Assembly: GCA_018241265.1 (NCBI GenBank)
Contig: JAFEEF010000050.1
Span: 27,715 to 91,714, forward strand
Length of the DNA stretch: 64,000 nt
Direction of reading: 5' to 3'
Source: Pseudomonadota bacterium
GTDB taxonomy: Bacteria; Pseudomonadota; Gammaproteobacteria; Burkholderiales; Burkholderiaceae_C
The notes beneath the pieces were generated by a model. It was not told the DNA's origin. It did not search any database and saw only the letters and a program-made list of their open reading frames with translations. Every line of letters begins with the position of its first letter. The first letter of the stretch is position 1. Of the stretch, positions 1 through 10,893 are shown one piece after another. The translations under genes were made by a program, and so were the position numbers.

Positions 1-986
1 ACCAGGGTCACCGATTCGACGCTCGGGTACTTCAGGATCTCGCGCGTCGCCATGCCGTCGCCGCCGCCCAGCACCAGGATCCGCTTCGGCGCGCCGTGCG
101 CCGCCATCGCCGGATGGACCAGCGCCTCGTGGTAGCGGTATTCGTCGCGCGAGTGGAACTGCAGGTTGCCGTTCAGAAACAGCCGTATGCCATACCGGCT
201 CGCGGTGACGACGACGCGCTGGTACGGACTCGTCTCGGCGTACAGCACATGGTCGGCGTAGAAGCGGTCTTCGGCCCAGCTCGTGACGTGGTCGGCGGCG
301 ACGAAGGCGAGCACCAGCGTCGCGATGGTCGCGGCGCAGGCGAGCGCATGCGATGTCCAGTGCCGAAGGTGGCCGCGGAACAGCCACAAGGTCCACACCG
401 CGACCCCGGCGTTCAGCAGCCCGAAGAACGCGCCGGTGCGGATCAGCCCGAGCTGCGGCACGAGCACGAGCGGGAACGCGATCGACACCGCGAGCGCGCC
501 GAGGTAGTCGAACGTCAGCACCTCCGAGACCAGCGTCTTGAGTCCGCCGCCGGAACGCAGCTGGCGCTTCAGGATGCGCATCACGAGCGGTATCTCGAGG
601 CCGACGAGGATGCCGATCGCCAGCACGAACGCATACAGCGCGAAGCGGAACGACGGCGTCGATGCGCCCTGCATCGCGAACAGCGCGGCCGGCATCCAGC
701 CGCCGACGAGCCCGACCATCAGCTCGATGCGCAGGAAGTGCGCGACGAGCTGCCGGTCGAGAAAGCGCGACAGGTACGAGCCCACGCCCATCGCGAAGAG
801 GTAGGTGCCGATGACGGTCGAGAACTGCAGGATCGAGTCGCCGAGCAGGTAGCTCGCGAGCGTGCCGGCGGCCAGCTCGTAGACCAGGCCGCAGGCGGCG
901 ACGACGAAGACGGAGGCGAGCAGCGCCAGCTCGGCCGGACGTACCCCGGGCGCCGTGGGCTCGTCGTTCGACGCGAGCGTGGTCAA
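1..986 (-). CDS. membrane-bound spermidine synthase-like protein (C-terminus cut by window edge)
   Basis: The reading frame runs from a TTG at 986 leftwards off the window, so the C-terminal part is missing. The first ~210 residues are a series of hydrophobic helices, followed by a soluble domain with ILVLGGGDGMATREIL near residues 308-323. That glycine-rich motif is the decarboxy-SAM site of aminopropyltransferases, with RYHEALVHP just before it. Membrane-fused spermidine synthase relatives are known, but their substrates are mostly untested, so the polyamine product is inference. The TTG overlaps the vapC stop as TTGA, with GGAG four bases upstream; no ATG or GTG lies near. Downstream members of the same strand-run (DUF350, DUF4178, SPFH) are the usual partners of this family. 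Confidence 0.85.
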   Translation of the reverse strand, partial: MTTLASNDEPTAPGVRPAELALLASVFVVAACGLVYELAAGTLASYLLGDSILQFSTVIGTYLFAMGVGSYLSRFLDRQLVAHFLRIELMVGLVGGWMPAALFAMQGASTPSFRFALYAFVLAIGILVGLEIPLVMRILKRQLRSGGGLKTLVSEVLTFDYLGALAVSIAFPLVLVPQLGLIRTGAFFGLLNAGVAVWTLWLFRGHLRHWTSHALACAATIATLVLAFVAADHVTSWAEDRFYADHVLYAETSPYQRVVVTASRYGIRLFLNGNLQFHSRDEYRYHEALVHPAMAAHGAPKRILVLGGGDGMATREILKYPSVESVTL

Positions 987-1426
987 GCGACTCCGTCGCG
1001 CAACGGGTTGCGCACGGCAAGCCCCGCGAAGCGCTTGAAGTCGCGGTCGGCCGACCAGATTTCGCGCACGCCATTGCCGAGGCAGATTGCCGCGATGCGT
1101 GCGTCATGGACGCGTCCACCGACCGCCTTGGACTCGCGGAGCAAGCGGGTCAGGATGATCCAGTGATCGGCCGACTCGTGCAACATTTGCAGCCGCGGGG
1201 CTTCCAGCCAGCCGTCGATGGTGTCCATCGCGACGGCGGGCTTCGTCGGCGGATTGAAGACGCGCGGATTGGTTACCACGCCGTAGAACTCGTGCATGCA
1301 CGCCCAGGGTATGGCCCAGGTCGCGCGTCCCTCGGCCAGTTCGGCGATGCGCTCGGCCGCCACGGCGTGGAACTGCGCCTCTTCGCGATGGGCGTAGACC
1401 AGGATGTTGGTGTCTACCGCGATCAC
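983..1426 (-). CDS. vapC: VapC-type PIN-domain toxin (ribonuclease)
   Basis: This 147-residue protein has the PIN-domain layout: VDTNILVYA at residues 4-12 supplies the first acidic residue, the mid-protein glutamate lies in ACMHEFYGVV, and the C-terminal acids lie in GRVHDARIAA and WSADRDF. VapC toxins are Mg-dependent RNases, usually cutting tRNA or rRNA, and are held inactive by VapB. The start overlaps the end of the antitoxin gene by four bases (ATGA), which is typical of translational coupling. The stop in turn overlaps the TTG start of the downstream spermidine-synthase-like gene. All catalytic acids appear intact, so an active toxin is likely. The RNA target cannot be predicted. Confidence 0.88.
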   Translation of the reverse strand: MIAVDTNILVYAHREEAQFHAVAAERIAELAEGRATWAIPWACMHEFYGVVTNPRVFNPPTKPAVAMDTIDGWLEAPRLQMLHESADHWIILTRLLRESKAVGGRVHDARIAAICLGNGVREIWSADRDFKRFAGLAVRNPLRDGVA

Positions 1427-1671
1427 GTGCCGCGATCCTCGTAGCTCATGAGGATGATGTCATGCATCGACAGATGCGCCACTTCCGGTCGCAGCCCCTT
1501 GCCCTTGACCGTGACCTGACGCAGCTTGAACGGCTTGCTGCTCGTCGTGCGCTCCGCCAGGACCTTGCGCAGTCCCTGCTCGACCAGCGAGCGCAGCGTC
1601 TCACCGTCCCGTGCAGCTACCTTGCGCGCCTGCTCGAGCAACGGGTCGGCGATGTCGAGGGTCGTCTTCAT
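1423..1671 (-). CDS. vapB: VapB-type antitoxin
   Basis: This 82-residue protein begins MKTTLDIADPLLEQARKVA, the ribbon-helix-helix N-terminus of VapB/DUF2191 antitoxins: one beta strand followed by two helices with the GETLRSLVEQGL segment. The C-terminal half is basic then acidic and is expected to wrap around the PIN toxin. The gene directly precedes vapC with a 4-bp overlap. An 18-bp perfect palindrome starts 14 bp upstream of its ATG and is the obvious site for autoregulation by the VapBC complex. No strong Shine-Dalgarno sequence is visible before the ATG. Confidence 0.85.
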   Translation of the reverse strand: MKTTLDIADPLLEQARKVAARDGETLRSLVEQGLRKVLAERTTSSKPFKLRQVTVKGKGLRPEVAHLSMHDIILMSYEDRGT

Positions 1672-1684
1672 CGTGAGGACCTGG

Positions 1685-1702
1685 AATATGGGTACCCATA
1701 TT
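1685..1702. promoter_or_regulatory. 18-bp perfect palindrome, probable VapB(C) operator
   Basis: The sequence AATATGGGTACCCATATT equals its own reverse complement. It lies 14 bp upstream of the vapB start and is AT-rich at both ends, unlike the surrounding DNA. Ribbon-helix-helix antitoxins bind short inverted repeats of this kind overlapping their own promoter, so autoregulation of vapBC is the natural reading. Binding itself is inference. Confidence 0.6.
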
Positions 1703-1722
1703 GTAGGCCTGCCGCGCGGACA

Positions 1723-1947
1723 CTACCCGTGCACCGCCGCCGCCACGATCATCCCGATCGCGATGCACATCGCGCCGACGACGATCGCCAGCGCCACGTT
1801 CTTCTTCTCGACGATCTCGCCCCACAGGTCGTAGGGCGTGAGCTTGTCGACGATGACGAACGAGACCCAGAAGATCACGACGCCGATCAGCGCGTACAGG
1901 ATCGAACCGATCACGACGCCCGGCTTCAGCCATTCAACACCCAGCAT
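1723..1947 (-). CDS. DUF350 small membrane protein (YjfL family)
   Basis: This 74-residue protein has two hydrophobic helices, around residues 11-33 and 50-72. They are separated by a short polar loop, DKLTPYDLWGEIVEKKN, that matches the DUF350/YjfL pattern of DKLTP followed by an acidic stretch before KN. DUF350 proteins occur with SPFH/PspA-like membrane-stress proteins, DUF4178 proteins and membrane aminopropyltransferases. The biochemical role is unknown. Here the gene follows the DUF4178 gene by 39 bp, and the vapBC pair separates it from the spermidine-synthase-like gene. Confidence 0.8.
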   Translation of the reverse strand: MLGVEWLKPGVVIGSILYALIGVVIFWVSFVIVDKLTPYDLWGEIVEKKNVALAIVVGAMCIAIGMIVAAAVHG

Positions 1948-1986
1948 GACGATGCTCCTCTGGAAGGACGTGGTGGCGGACGCAGC

Positions 1987-3606
1987 TCATTTGTGGCTGC
2001 CTCCGGTCGAGAAACCGCCGAACGAGCCGCCGCCGGTCCGGAACGGTATGAAGCCGCCGCCGCGCTGGTTGGCCACGCAGTTGCGGTATTCCTGCGACGC
2101 CTCGCCGAAGGTCGCGCGGACGTCGCTGCAATCGTCGCCGCCGCAGCGGAACAGCATCAGCAGGATCGCGATGACGAACATCGCGAGGAACACCTTGGCG
2201 AGCAGCGAGCCGCCGCCGAGCGACGTCGGCAGCGCGTCGCGCTGCAGGCCGGCGCGCTCGGCCGGCGCGAGGCGAAAGGCGCTCGTCACCTGATCGGCCG
2301 TCAAGGTCTCGCCGGCCGACCAGACGATTTCCTCGTTCGGCCCGGCGCCGGTGCGCTCGCGGTTCAGGCGCTTGTCCGACGCACCGCCGGTGCCCTGGTA
2401 GTCGGTGTTCCAGGTGAGCTGATCGCGCTCGAGCTTCCAGTAGAACTCGCCGAGCACGTAGGTGATGCGGCCGCCGTAGTCGTAGAGCTTGCGGTAGAGC
2501 ACGCCGTCGTGCTTGACGCTGTCGCCGTAGCGCTCGGGCACGCCGGTGATGGGGGCGGTCCAGCTCCAGCCGTCTTCGGCATCGACGATGAACGCGAAGC
2601 CTTCGATGCGGTGGTAGAGCAGGTACTCGCGCCAGAAGCTCTGCGCTTCGCCCGGGTCGGACTCGACCTCGCAGCGCTCGACGTAGCCGACCACTTGCCA
2701 CGGCAGCGCTGCCCGTTCGCCGTTGCGGGCGAAGAGCGCGAGCTGGCCGACCGTGCCCAGCGGTATCTGCGGCTGGCGCCCGCCGGCGGCCTGCGCATAG
2801 TGCGCGAGATCGGCGCCGACGCCTTGCGACACATCGACGACTGCATGGCACTGATGGCAGACGATGGATTGCGTCGTCGCGAGCTTGACCTCGAGCGCCG
2901 CGCCGCAGCTCGGGCATTCGAGGCTGCGGCCTTTCAAGCCCTTCTCGCTCGCATCCGCGAGGCCCGACATCGCCAGCTCGGCGAGGGCGACCGAGCGGCC
3001 GATCGACCAGCGCGGTCGCGCCGGGTCGCCATAGTCGAACGTGCCGACCTCGCCGCGCGGGTTGCGCAGGTCGATCACGACGAACTCGCCGCGCGAGGCC
3101 GGCGGCTCGGGCAGCTCGCCTTCGATCGCGACCAGCCGTGCCGACGTGACGGAGGCGACCGTCCAGGGCTGCCCGGCCACGACCACCGGCGCGCCGGCGC
3201 GCAGGCTGGCCGCCGTCGGCGCCGGCTCGGTCAGCGGCGCATCGAACGCGATGACGTAGCGGCCGTTGTCCTCGCTCAGCCATGCCGAGCGTTGCTGGCT
3301 GCCCGAATCGAACAGCGCATGCCATTCGTTCCAGGTGCCTTCGGCATAGCCGTATTGCAGCCGTCCGACGAGCGTGAACGGCGCGCCCTGATGGCGGCCG
3401 CTGGCGCCCAGGCGCAGCGGCGTGTGGTCGGCGAACAGCTCGGCGCTCCGGCCGACCTTCTGCAGCGCGTCGCCGTCGCGGACGATGCTGCTGCGGCAAT
3501 AGCTGCAGACCGCGAACGCCGACGCGGCCGAGCGGAACTCGACCGGCGCGCCGCAGTTCGGGCACGCGGCGCGGTAGATGCGCTGCGGGGTGGGTTCAGT
3601 GGCCAA
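1987..3606 (-). CDS. DUF4178 protein with two zinc ribbons and a C-terminal membrane helix
   Basis: This 539-residue protein starts at TTG (3606). Two zinc-ribbon knuckle pairs are visible: CPNCG...CSYC near residues 15-36 and CPSCG...CHQC near residues 228-252. The first DUF4178 half contains GRLQYGYAEGTWNEWHA, and the second contains FWREYLLYHRIEGFAFI. A single membrane helix lies near residues 467-486, followed by a short Gly-rich tail ending GGFSTGGSHK. DUF4178 proteins regularly neighbour DUF350 and membrane spermidine-synthase-like genes; their function is not established. The gene begins 21 bp after the SPFH gene, so co-transcription is likely. The start is uncertain because no good ribosome site is visible before the TTG. 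Confidence 0.8.
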   Translation of the reverse strand: MATEPTPQRIYRAACPNCGAPVEFRSAASAFAVCSYCRSSIVRDGDALQKVGRSAELFADHTPLRLGASGRHQGAPFTLVGRLQYGYAEGTWNEWHALFDSGSQQRSAWLSEDNGRYVIAFDAPLTEPAPTAASLRAGAPVVVAGQPWTVASVTSARLVAIEGELPEPPASRGEFVVIDLRNPRGEVGTFDYGDPARPRWSIGRSVALAELAMSGLADASEKGLKGRSLECPSCGAALEVKLATTQSIVCHQCHAVVDVSQGVGADLAHYAQAAGGRQPQIPLGTVGQLALFARNGERAALPWQVVGYVERCEVESDPGEAQSFWREYLLYHRIEGFAFIVDAEDGWSWTAPITGVPERYGDSVKHDGVLYRKLYDYGGRITYVLGEFYWKLERDQLTWNTDYQGTGGASDKRLNRERTGAGPNEEIVWSAGETLTADQVTSAFRLAPAERAGLQRDALPTSLGGGSLLAKVFLAMFVIAILLMLFRCGGDDCSDVRATFGEASQEYRNCVANQRGGGFIPFRTGGGSFGGFSTGGSHK

Positions 3607-3627
3607 GGGGGGTGTGAATCGCGGGCC

Positions 3628-4656
3628 TCACACCAGCTTCTTCAGCAACTCCGCCTTCTTCGCATCGAACTCCTCGGCCGTCAGGATGCCCTTGGCCTTG
3701 AGGTCCGCGAGCTTCTCGATCGTCGCCATCACCTCGTCAGGCTTCATCGCAACCGCTGCCGGCGCGGCGGCGGGCGCGCCCTGCAGTCCCTGGCCGAGCT
3801 GCTGCGCCAGCACCTGGCCGAGCGCGACGCCCGCGCCCAGCCCCATCGCATCGCCGGCGATGCCGCCGCCCGCAGCCGACCCTTCGGCGAACTTCGGGAT
3901 CGCCTGCGCGGTCTGGTACTGCATGAACTTGCCCATGTCCTGGCCGACCATGCCCATGCCGATGCGCTGGTCGAGGATCTTCTGCAGCTCTTCGGGGAGC
4001 GAGACGTTCTGCACCGTCACCGTCTCGAGCGCGAGGCCGAGCTGCTCGAACGCCGGCGCCGCGGCAGCCTTCAACCGGGTCGCGAACTCGACCTGGTTCG
4101 CCGCGAGGTCGAGGAACGGGATGCCGCTCGCCGCCACCGCATCTGAGATGTGTTGCAGCATCAGCGCGCGGAGCTGGCCGTCGACCTCGGCGGCGGTGTA
4201 GGTCTCGCGCGTGCCGGACACTTGCGCCTGGAACAGCCGCGGGTCGGCGACGCGGTAGGCGTAGTTGCCGAACGCGCGCAGGCGGACTGCGCCGAAGTCC
4301 TTGTCGCGGATCGTCACCGGCTGGCTCGTGCCCCAGCGCTGGTCGATCTGCTGGCGCGTGCTGAAGAAGTAGACGTCGCTCTTGAACGGCGACTCGAACA
4401 GCTTGTCCCAGTTCTTCAGGTAGGTGAGGATCGGCAAGGTCGCGGTCGTCAGCGTGTAGCGGCCCGGGCCGAACTGGTCGGCCGCCTTGCCTTCGTTGAC
4501 GAAGAGGGCCATCTGCGATTCGCGCACCGTCAGGGAGCCGCCGTTCTGGATCTCGCGATCGGCCATCGGATAGCGCCAGGCGAGGATGCCGTCGGCCGGC
4601 TCGACCCATTCGATGATGTCGATGAACTGCTTCTTCAGGAAATCCATCAGCGCCAT
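3628..4656 (-). CDS. SPFH-domain / YdjI-like protein with SHOCT-type C-terminus
   Basis: This 342-residue protein begins MALMDFLKKQFIDIIEW. ATG at 4656 is chosen over an upstream ATG at 4701 because GAAAGG lies before it. The N-terminal two thirds match the virion core protein/YdjI branch of the SPFH superfamily (DGILAWRYP, RESQMALFVNEGK, GPGRYTLTT). A Gly/Ala/Gln-rich linker near residues 255-300 leads to a C-terminal SHOCT-like motif (IEKLADLKAKGILTAEEFDAKK cut short here), a short oligomerisation or recruitment element. SPFH proteins scaffold membrane microdomains. As first gene of the run SPFH-DUF4178-DUF350, it probably recruits the other members to the membrane (inference). Confidence 0.82.
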   Translation of the reverse strand: MALMDFLKKQFIDIIEWVEPADGILAWRYPMADREIQNGGSLTVRESQMALFVNEGKAADQFGPGRYTLTTATLPILTYLKNWDKLFESPFKSDVYFFSTRQQIDQRWGTSQPVTIRDKDFGAVRLRAFGNYAYRVADPRLFQAQVSGTRETYTAAEVDGQLRALMLQHISDAVAASGIPFLDLAANQVEFATRLKAAAAPAFEQLGLALETVTVQNVSLPEELQKILDQRIGMGMVGQDMGKFMQYQTAQAIPKFAEGSAAGGGIAGDAMGLGAGVALGQVLAQQLGQGLQGAPAAAPAAVAMKPDEVMATIEKLADLKAKGILTAEEFDAKKAELLKKLV

Positions 4657-4745
4657 GGCGTGCCTTTCGCGTGTCGGCCGGAAGGTGATCGGGCTCGGCA
4701 AATAATACGCCGCACCTTCGCTGTGTCAGCCCCGGGACCGACTCG

Positions 4746-5942
4746 ATGAAAGACCCTGAGATCCACCTGGCCGTGATCGGCGCCGGCCCGGTCGGACTGG
4801 CGCTCGCGCTGCATGCGGCGCGCGCCTTGCCCGCGTCGGCGATCACGCTGTTCGATGCGCGCCCGGCCGACAAGGACGTGTCGGGCGATCCGCGTGCGCT
4901 GGCGCTGTCGCTCGGCAGCGTGCAGCTGCTCGAGCGGCTCGGCGCCTGGCGGGCCGATGTCGCACAGCCCATCCTCGAAGTCCACGTGTCGCAGCAGGCA
5001 CCGTCGCTGCCGCCGCTGTTCGAGGCCTGGATGGACGAGCCGGCGTTGACGATACGCGCCGCCGACGAGCGCGTGCCGATGCTCGGCGCGGTGCTGAGCT
5101 ATGGGCAGATCGTCGCGCCGCTGCAGGCGGCCTGGCAGGCTGCCGAACAGGCCGAGCCGAGGCGGTTGCGCAGCCGGTTCGGCGCGCCGGTGGCGGCGCT
5201 GAAGCCGCTGGAGCACGGCGTCGAGGTCGATGCCGGGATCGCCGAGCGCTACGACCTGGCGGTCGTCGCGGAGGGCGGCGTCTTCGCCGATCAGGCGCGC
5301 AAGGCGCTGGCGCATGACTATGGGCAGACCGCGTGGGTGGGCAAGGTGCGCTTCGCGGATCCGCGCGGGCATCGCGGCGTTGCCTACGAGCGCTTCACCC
5401 GCCACGGGCCGGCGGCGCTGCTGCCGCTACGCGACGGCCAGGCCGCGCTGGTCTGGTGCGTGGCGAGCGACGACGATCCGGTGGCCGAGCTCGACGACGT
5501 CCAGCGCGTCGCGGTGCTCAACACGGTGTTCCATCCGGACGTCGGCCGCATCGCATCGATCGCGCCGCTGAAGCGCTTTCCGCTCGGCCTGAACGCCGAG
5601 CGCACGCTGACCGACGGCCGCACCGTGCGCATCGGCAATGCGGCCCAGACGCTGCACCCGGTCGCCGGGCAGGGGCTCAACCTCGGACTGCGCGATGCGT
5701 TCGAGCTGGTGCGCGAGCTGGAACGCGGGGGTGCCGACATCGACGCCGCGCTGCGTCGCATCGAGTGGCAGCGCGGCCCGGACCGCTGGGCCATGATCGC
5801 CGCCACCGACTTCCTGGCCCGCAGCTTCACCTGGCGGCTGCCGGGTGTCGGCGCGGCCCGCGGCCTCGGCATCGCCGCGCTGCAGGCGGTCGGGCCGCTC
5901 AAATCGGCATTGGCGCGACAGATGATGTTCGGCAGCCGCTGA
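4746..5942 (+). CDS. ubiH: UbiH/UbiF/VisC-family FAD-dependent hydroxylase (ubiquinone biosynthesis)
   Basis: This 398-residue flavoprotein monooxygenase has the dinucleotide-binding GAGPVG near residues 12-17. It also has the second FAD motif with HPVAGQGLNLGLRDA near residues 303-317, the hallmark of the UbiH/COQ6 family that hydroxylates the benzoquinone ring during ubiquinone synthesis. RALALSLGS near residue 55 is also typical. The closest role is 2-octaprenyl-6-methoxyphenol hydroxylase, but UbiF, UbiI and UbiM paralogues cannot be excluded from one sequence. It is divergent from the SPFH cluster with about 90 bp between starts and is followed by the convergent pgm gene. Confidence 0.88.
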   Translation: MKDPEIHLAVIGAGPVGLALALHAARALPASAITLFDARPADKDVSGDPRALALSLGSVQLLERLGAWRADVAQPILEVHVSQQAPSLPPLFEAWMDEPALTIRAADERVPMLGAVLSYGQIVAPLQAAWQAAEQAEPRRLRSRFGAPVAALKPLEHGVEVDAGIAERYDLAVVAEGGVFADQARKALAHDYGQTAWVGKVRFADPRGHRGVAYERFTRHGPAALLPLRDGQAALVWCVASDDDPVAELDDVQRVAVLNTVFHPDVGRIASIAPLKRFPLGLNAERTLTDGRTVRIGNAAQTLHPVAGQGLNLGLRDAFELVRELERGGADIDAALRRIEWQRGPDRWAMIAATDFLARSFTWRLPGVGAARGLGIAALQAVGPLKSALARQMMFGSR

Positions 5943-6001
5943 ATCTGCCCGCTCGTCCAAGCAGGGCGGGCGCAACCGCGTGACGGTCTGGACCGCCGGC
6001 A

Positions 6002-8931
<2,930 letters not shown>

Positions 8932-8981
8932 GGATCGCTCTCCCTGCGGGTCGATGCTGCCGGGCCCGCCTGCTTCAGCCG

Positions 8982-9770
8982 TTATCCTGCCAGCGCCTGC
9001 GCCGGCAATTCGTCGGGCCGCATCGCACCGGTCATCACGGCCACCGTGTCGCTCATGCTGATGTGCTTCGGGTCGACGATGCAGGCGCGCTTGCCGAGCC
9101 GCGCGATGTGGATGCGGTCGGCGATCTCGAACACGTGCGGCATGTTGTGGCTGATCAGGATCACCGGCAGGCCGCGGTCGCGCACGCGCCGGATCAGCTC
9201 GAGCACCATGTTGCCTTCCTTCACGCCGAGCGCGGCGGTCGGCTCGTCGAGGATCACGACATGCTGCGCGAACGCCGCGGCACGCGACACCGCGACGCAC
9301 TGCCGCTGCCCGCCCGACAGCGTCTCGACCGCCTGCGTCATCGAGCGGATGCCGACCTTCAGGTCGTTCATGCGGCGCACGCTCTCCTCGAGCATCTTCT
9401 TCTTGTCGATGATGCGGAAGAGCTTCGAGAAGAAGCCTTCCTTGATGACCTCGCGGCCGAGGAAGAGGTTCTCCGAGATCGTCATCGCCGGCGCGACCGC
9501 GAGGTCCTGGTAGACCGTCTCGATCCCTTCGCGGCGCGCATCCATCGGCGACTTGAAGTGGATCGGCTTGCCGTCGAGGAAGACCTCGCCTTCGTCGGGA
9601 ATCGTCGCGCCCGACAGCGCCTTGATCAGCGACGACTTGCCGGCGCCGTTGTCGCCGATCACCGCGAGGATCTCGCCGGCGCGCAGTTCGAAGTCGGCGC
9701 CGTCGAGGGCGGTCACCTGGCCGTAGCGCTTGACGAGGCCGCGGGCTTCCATCACCAGATTTGCTGCCAT
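8982..9770 (-). CDS. frcA: sugar ABC transporter ATP-binding protein (FrcA-like)
   Basis: This 262-residue protein has one ABC domain: Walker A GDNGAGKSS near residues 37-45, signature LSGGQRQCV near 150, and Walker B VVILDEPTAAL with the catalytic glutamate. Many sugar transporters of this group have two fused ABC domains (RbsA type); the single-domain form is typical of FrcA. TISENLFLGRE is also characteristic. The start ATG overlaps the stop of the permease gene by one base (TGATG) and has GGGAG upstream. It energises import by the FrcBC partners. Fructose is the likely substrate by family, not proven. Confidence 0.9.
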   Translation of the reverse strand: MAANLVMEARGLVKRYGQVTALDGADFELRAGEILAVIGDNGAGKSSLIKALSGATIPDEGEVFLDGKPIHFKSPMDARREGIETVYQDLAVAPAMTISENLFLGREVIKEGFFSKLFRIIDKKKMLEESVRRMNDLKVGIRSMTQAVETLSGGQRQCVAVSRAAAFAQHVVILDEPTAALGVKEGNMVLELIRRVRDRGLPVILISHNMPHVFEIADRIHIARLGKRACIVDPKHISMSDTVAVMTGAMRPDELPAQALAG

Positions 9771-10750
9771 CACCGTGCTCCCTTGCGCGAGAGTTGATCC
9801 GTTGCCACCGCCAGGATCACCAGCACACCGGTGATCAGCACTTGATACACCGAGGCCACGCCCATCAGCGTGAGGCCGTTGCGGAACACGCCGACGATCA
9901 GCGCGCCGAGCAGGCTGCCGAGCAGGATGCCGCGCCCGCCGAAGAGGCTGGTGCCGCCGAGCACGACCGCGGTGATCGCGTCGAGGTTCTCGGTCTGGCC
10001 GGCGTTCGGGTCGCCGACCGCGGTGCGCGCCACCGACAGCAGCGATGCGATGCCGTAGAACAGGCCGGCGACGATGTAGACGCCGAGCAGCACCTTCTCG
10101 GTCGCGATGCCGGTGAGGCGCGTCGCCTCGGGGTTGTTGCCGACGGCGTAGACATGGCGTCCCGGCTGCGTGTCGCGCAGGCCCCACCACATGACGAGGT
10201 AGAGCACGACCATCAGCACGGTGCCGTAGTTGATCGCCGCGCTGCCGACCGCGAAGGTGTTGCCGAAGAAGGTCATCGGCGCCGGCAGGTCGGTGATGGT
10301 CTGCGCGCCCGAGTAGAGCTGCGTGATCGCGAACGCGATGTTCATCGTGCCGAGCGTCACGATGAACGGCGGCAGCTTGATGCGCGTCACCAGCAGGCCG
10401 TTGACGAGGCCGAAGGCCATGCAGGCGAGCAGGCCGCAGGCGATCGCGGCATACGGGTTCAGGCCGCTCGTCACGGCGAGCTTCGTCATCACGATGCCGC
10501 CCAGCGCCATCACCATGCCGCACGACAGGTCGATGCCGGCGGTCAGGATGATCAGCGTCTGGCCGATCGCGATCGTGCCGACGACCATCACCTGCTGCAG
10601 GATCAGCGAGAAGTTCTGGACCGACAGGAAGCGGTCGCTCTGCGACGTGAAGAAGGCGACCGCGAGGACGAGCGCGATCAGCGGGCCGAGGGTCGCGATG
10701 GGCGGCAGCCGGGACGGCTTGGTCGTGCTCATGGTCAGGGTGGTGCTCAT
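9770..10750 (-). CDS. frcC: sugar ABC transporter permease (FrcC-like)
   Basis: This 326-residue permease belongs to the ribose/xylose/fructose BPD_transp_2 family. It is almost entirely hydrophobic helices and carries GIDLSCGMVMALGG (family signature GIDLSVG...) and the conserved VGGNNPEA-like segment, here AVGNNPEATRLTGI. ATG at 10750 is chosen because GGAG lies 8 bp before it; an upstream ATG at 10813 would add a hydrophilic extension through a repeat element. It forms the inner-membrane channel for the sugar delivered by FrcB. Confidence 0.9.
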   Translation of the reverse strand: MSTTLTMSTTKPSRLPPIATLGPLIALVLAVAFFTSQSDRFLSVQNFSLILQQVMVVGTIAIGQTLIILTAGIDLSCGMVMALGGIVMTKLAVTSGLNPYAAIACGLLACMAFGLVNGLLVTRIKLPPFIVTLGTMNIAFAITQLYSGAQTITDLPAPMTFFGNTFAVGSAAINYGTVLMVVLYLVMWWGLRDTQPGRHVYAVGNNPEATRLTGIATEKVLLGVYIVAGLFYGIASLLSVARTAVGDPNAGQTENLDAITAVVLGGTSLFGGRGILLGSLLGALIVGVFRNGLTLMGVASVYQVLITGVLVILAVATDQLSRKGAR

Positions 10751-10800
10751 GGGTTGGTCTCCGGTGCGGACTGACTGCGTCCGGCGAACCCTCATCCCGG

Positions 10801-10862
10801 CCCTCTCCCGCAAGCGGGAAAGGGAGGAGTCGGGCGTTCCCTCGCCCGCCGGCGGGTGAGGG
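10801..10862. repeat. paired GC-rich hairpins (REP-like) between frcB and frcC
   Basis: Two imperfect inverted repeats lie head to tail. At 10801-10824, CCCTCTCCCGC faces GCGGGAAAGGG across AA. At 10839-10862, CCCTCGCCCGC faces GCGGGTGAGGG across CG. Each has a single mismatch or wobble. The pair fills most of the 143-bp gap between the binding-protein gene and the permease gene. There is no T-run, so it is not a classic terminator. A related hairpin sits at the same operon position in the dpp operon (20913-20937). Confidence 0.65.
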
Positions 10863-10893
10863 TCAGGGCGAGGGCGGTTCGCGCCTCCGCGCG

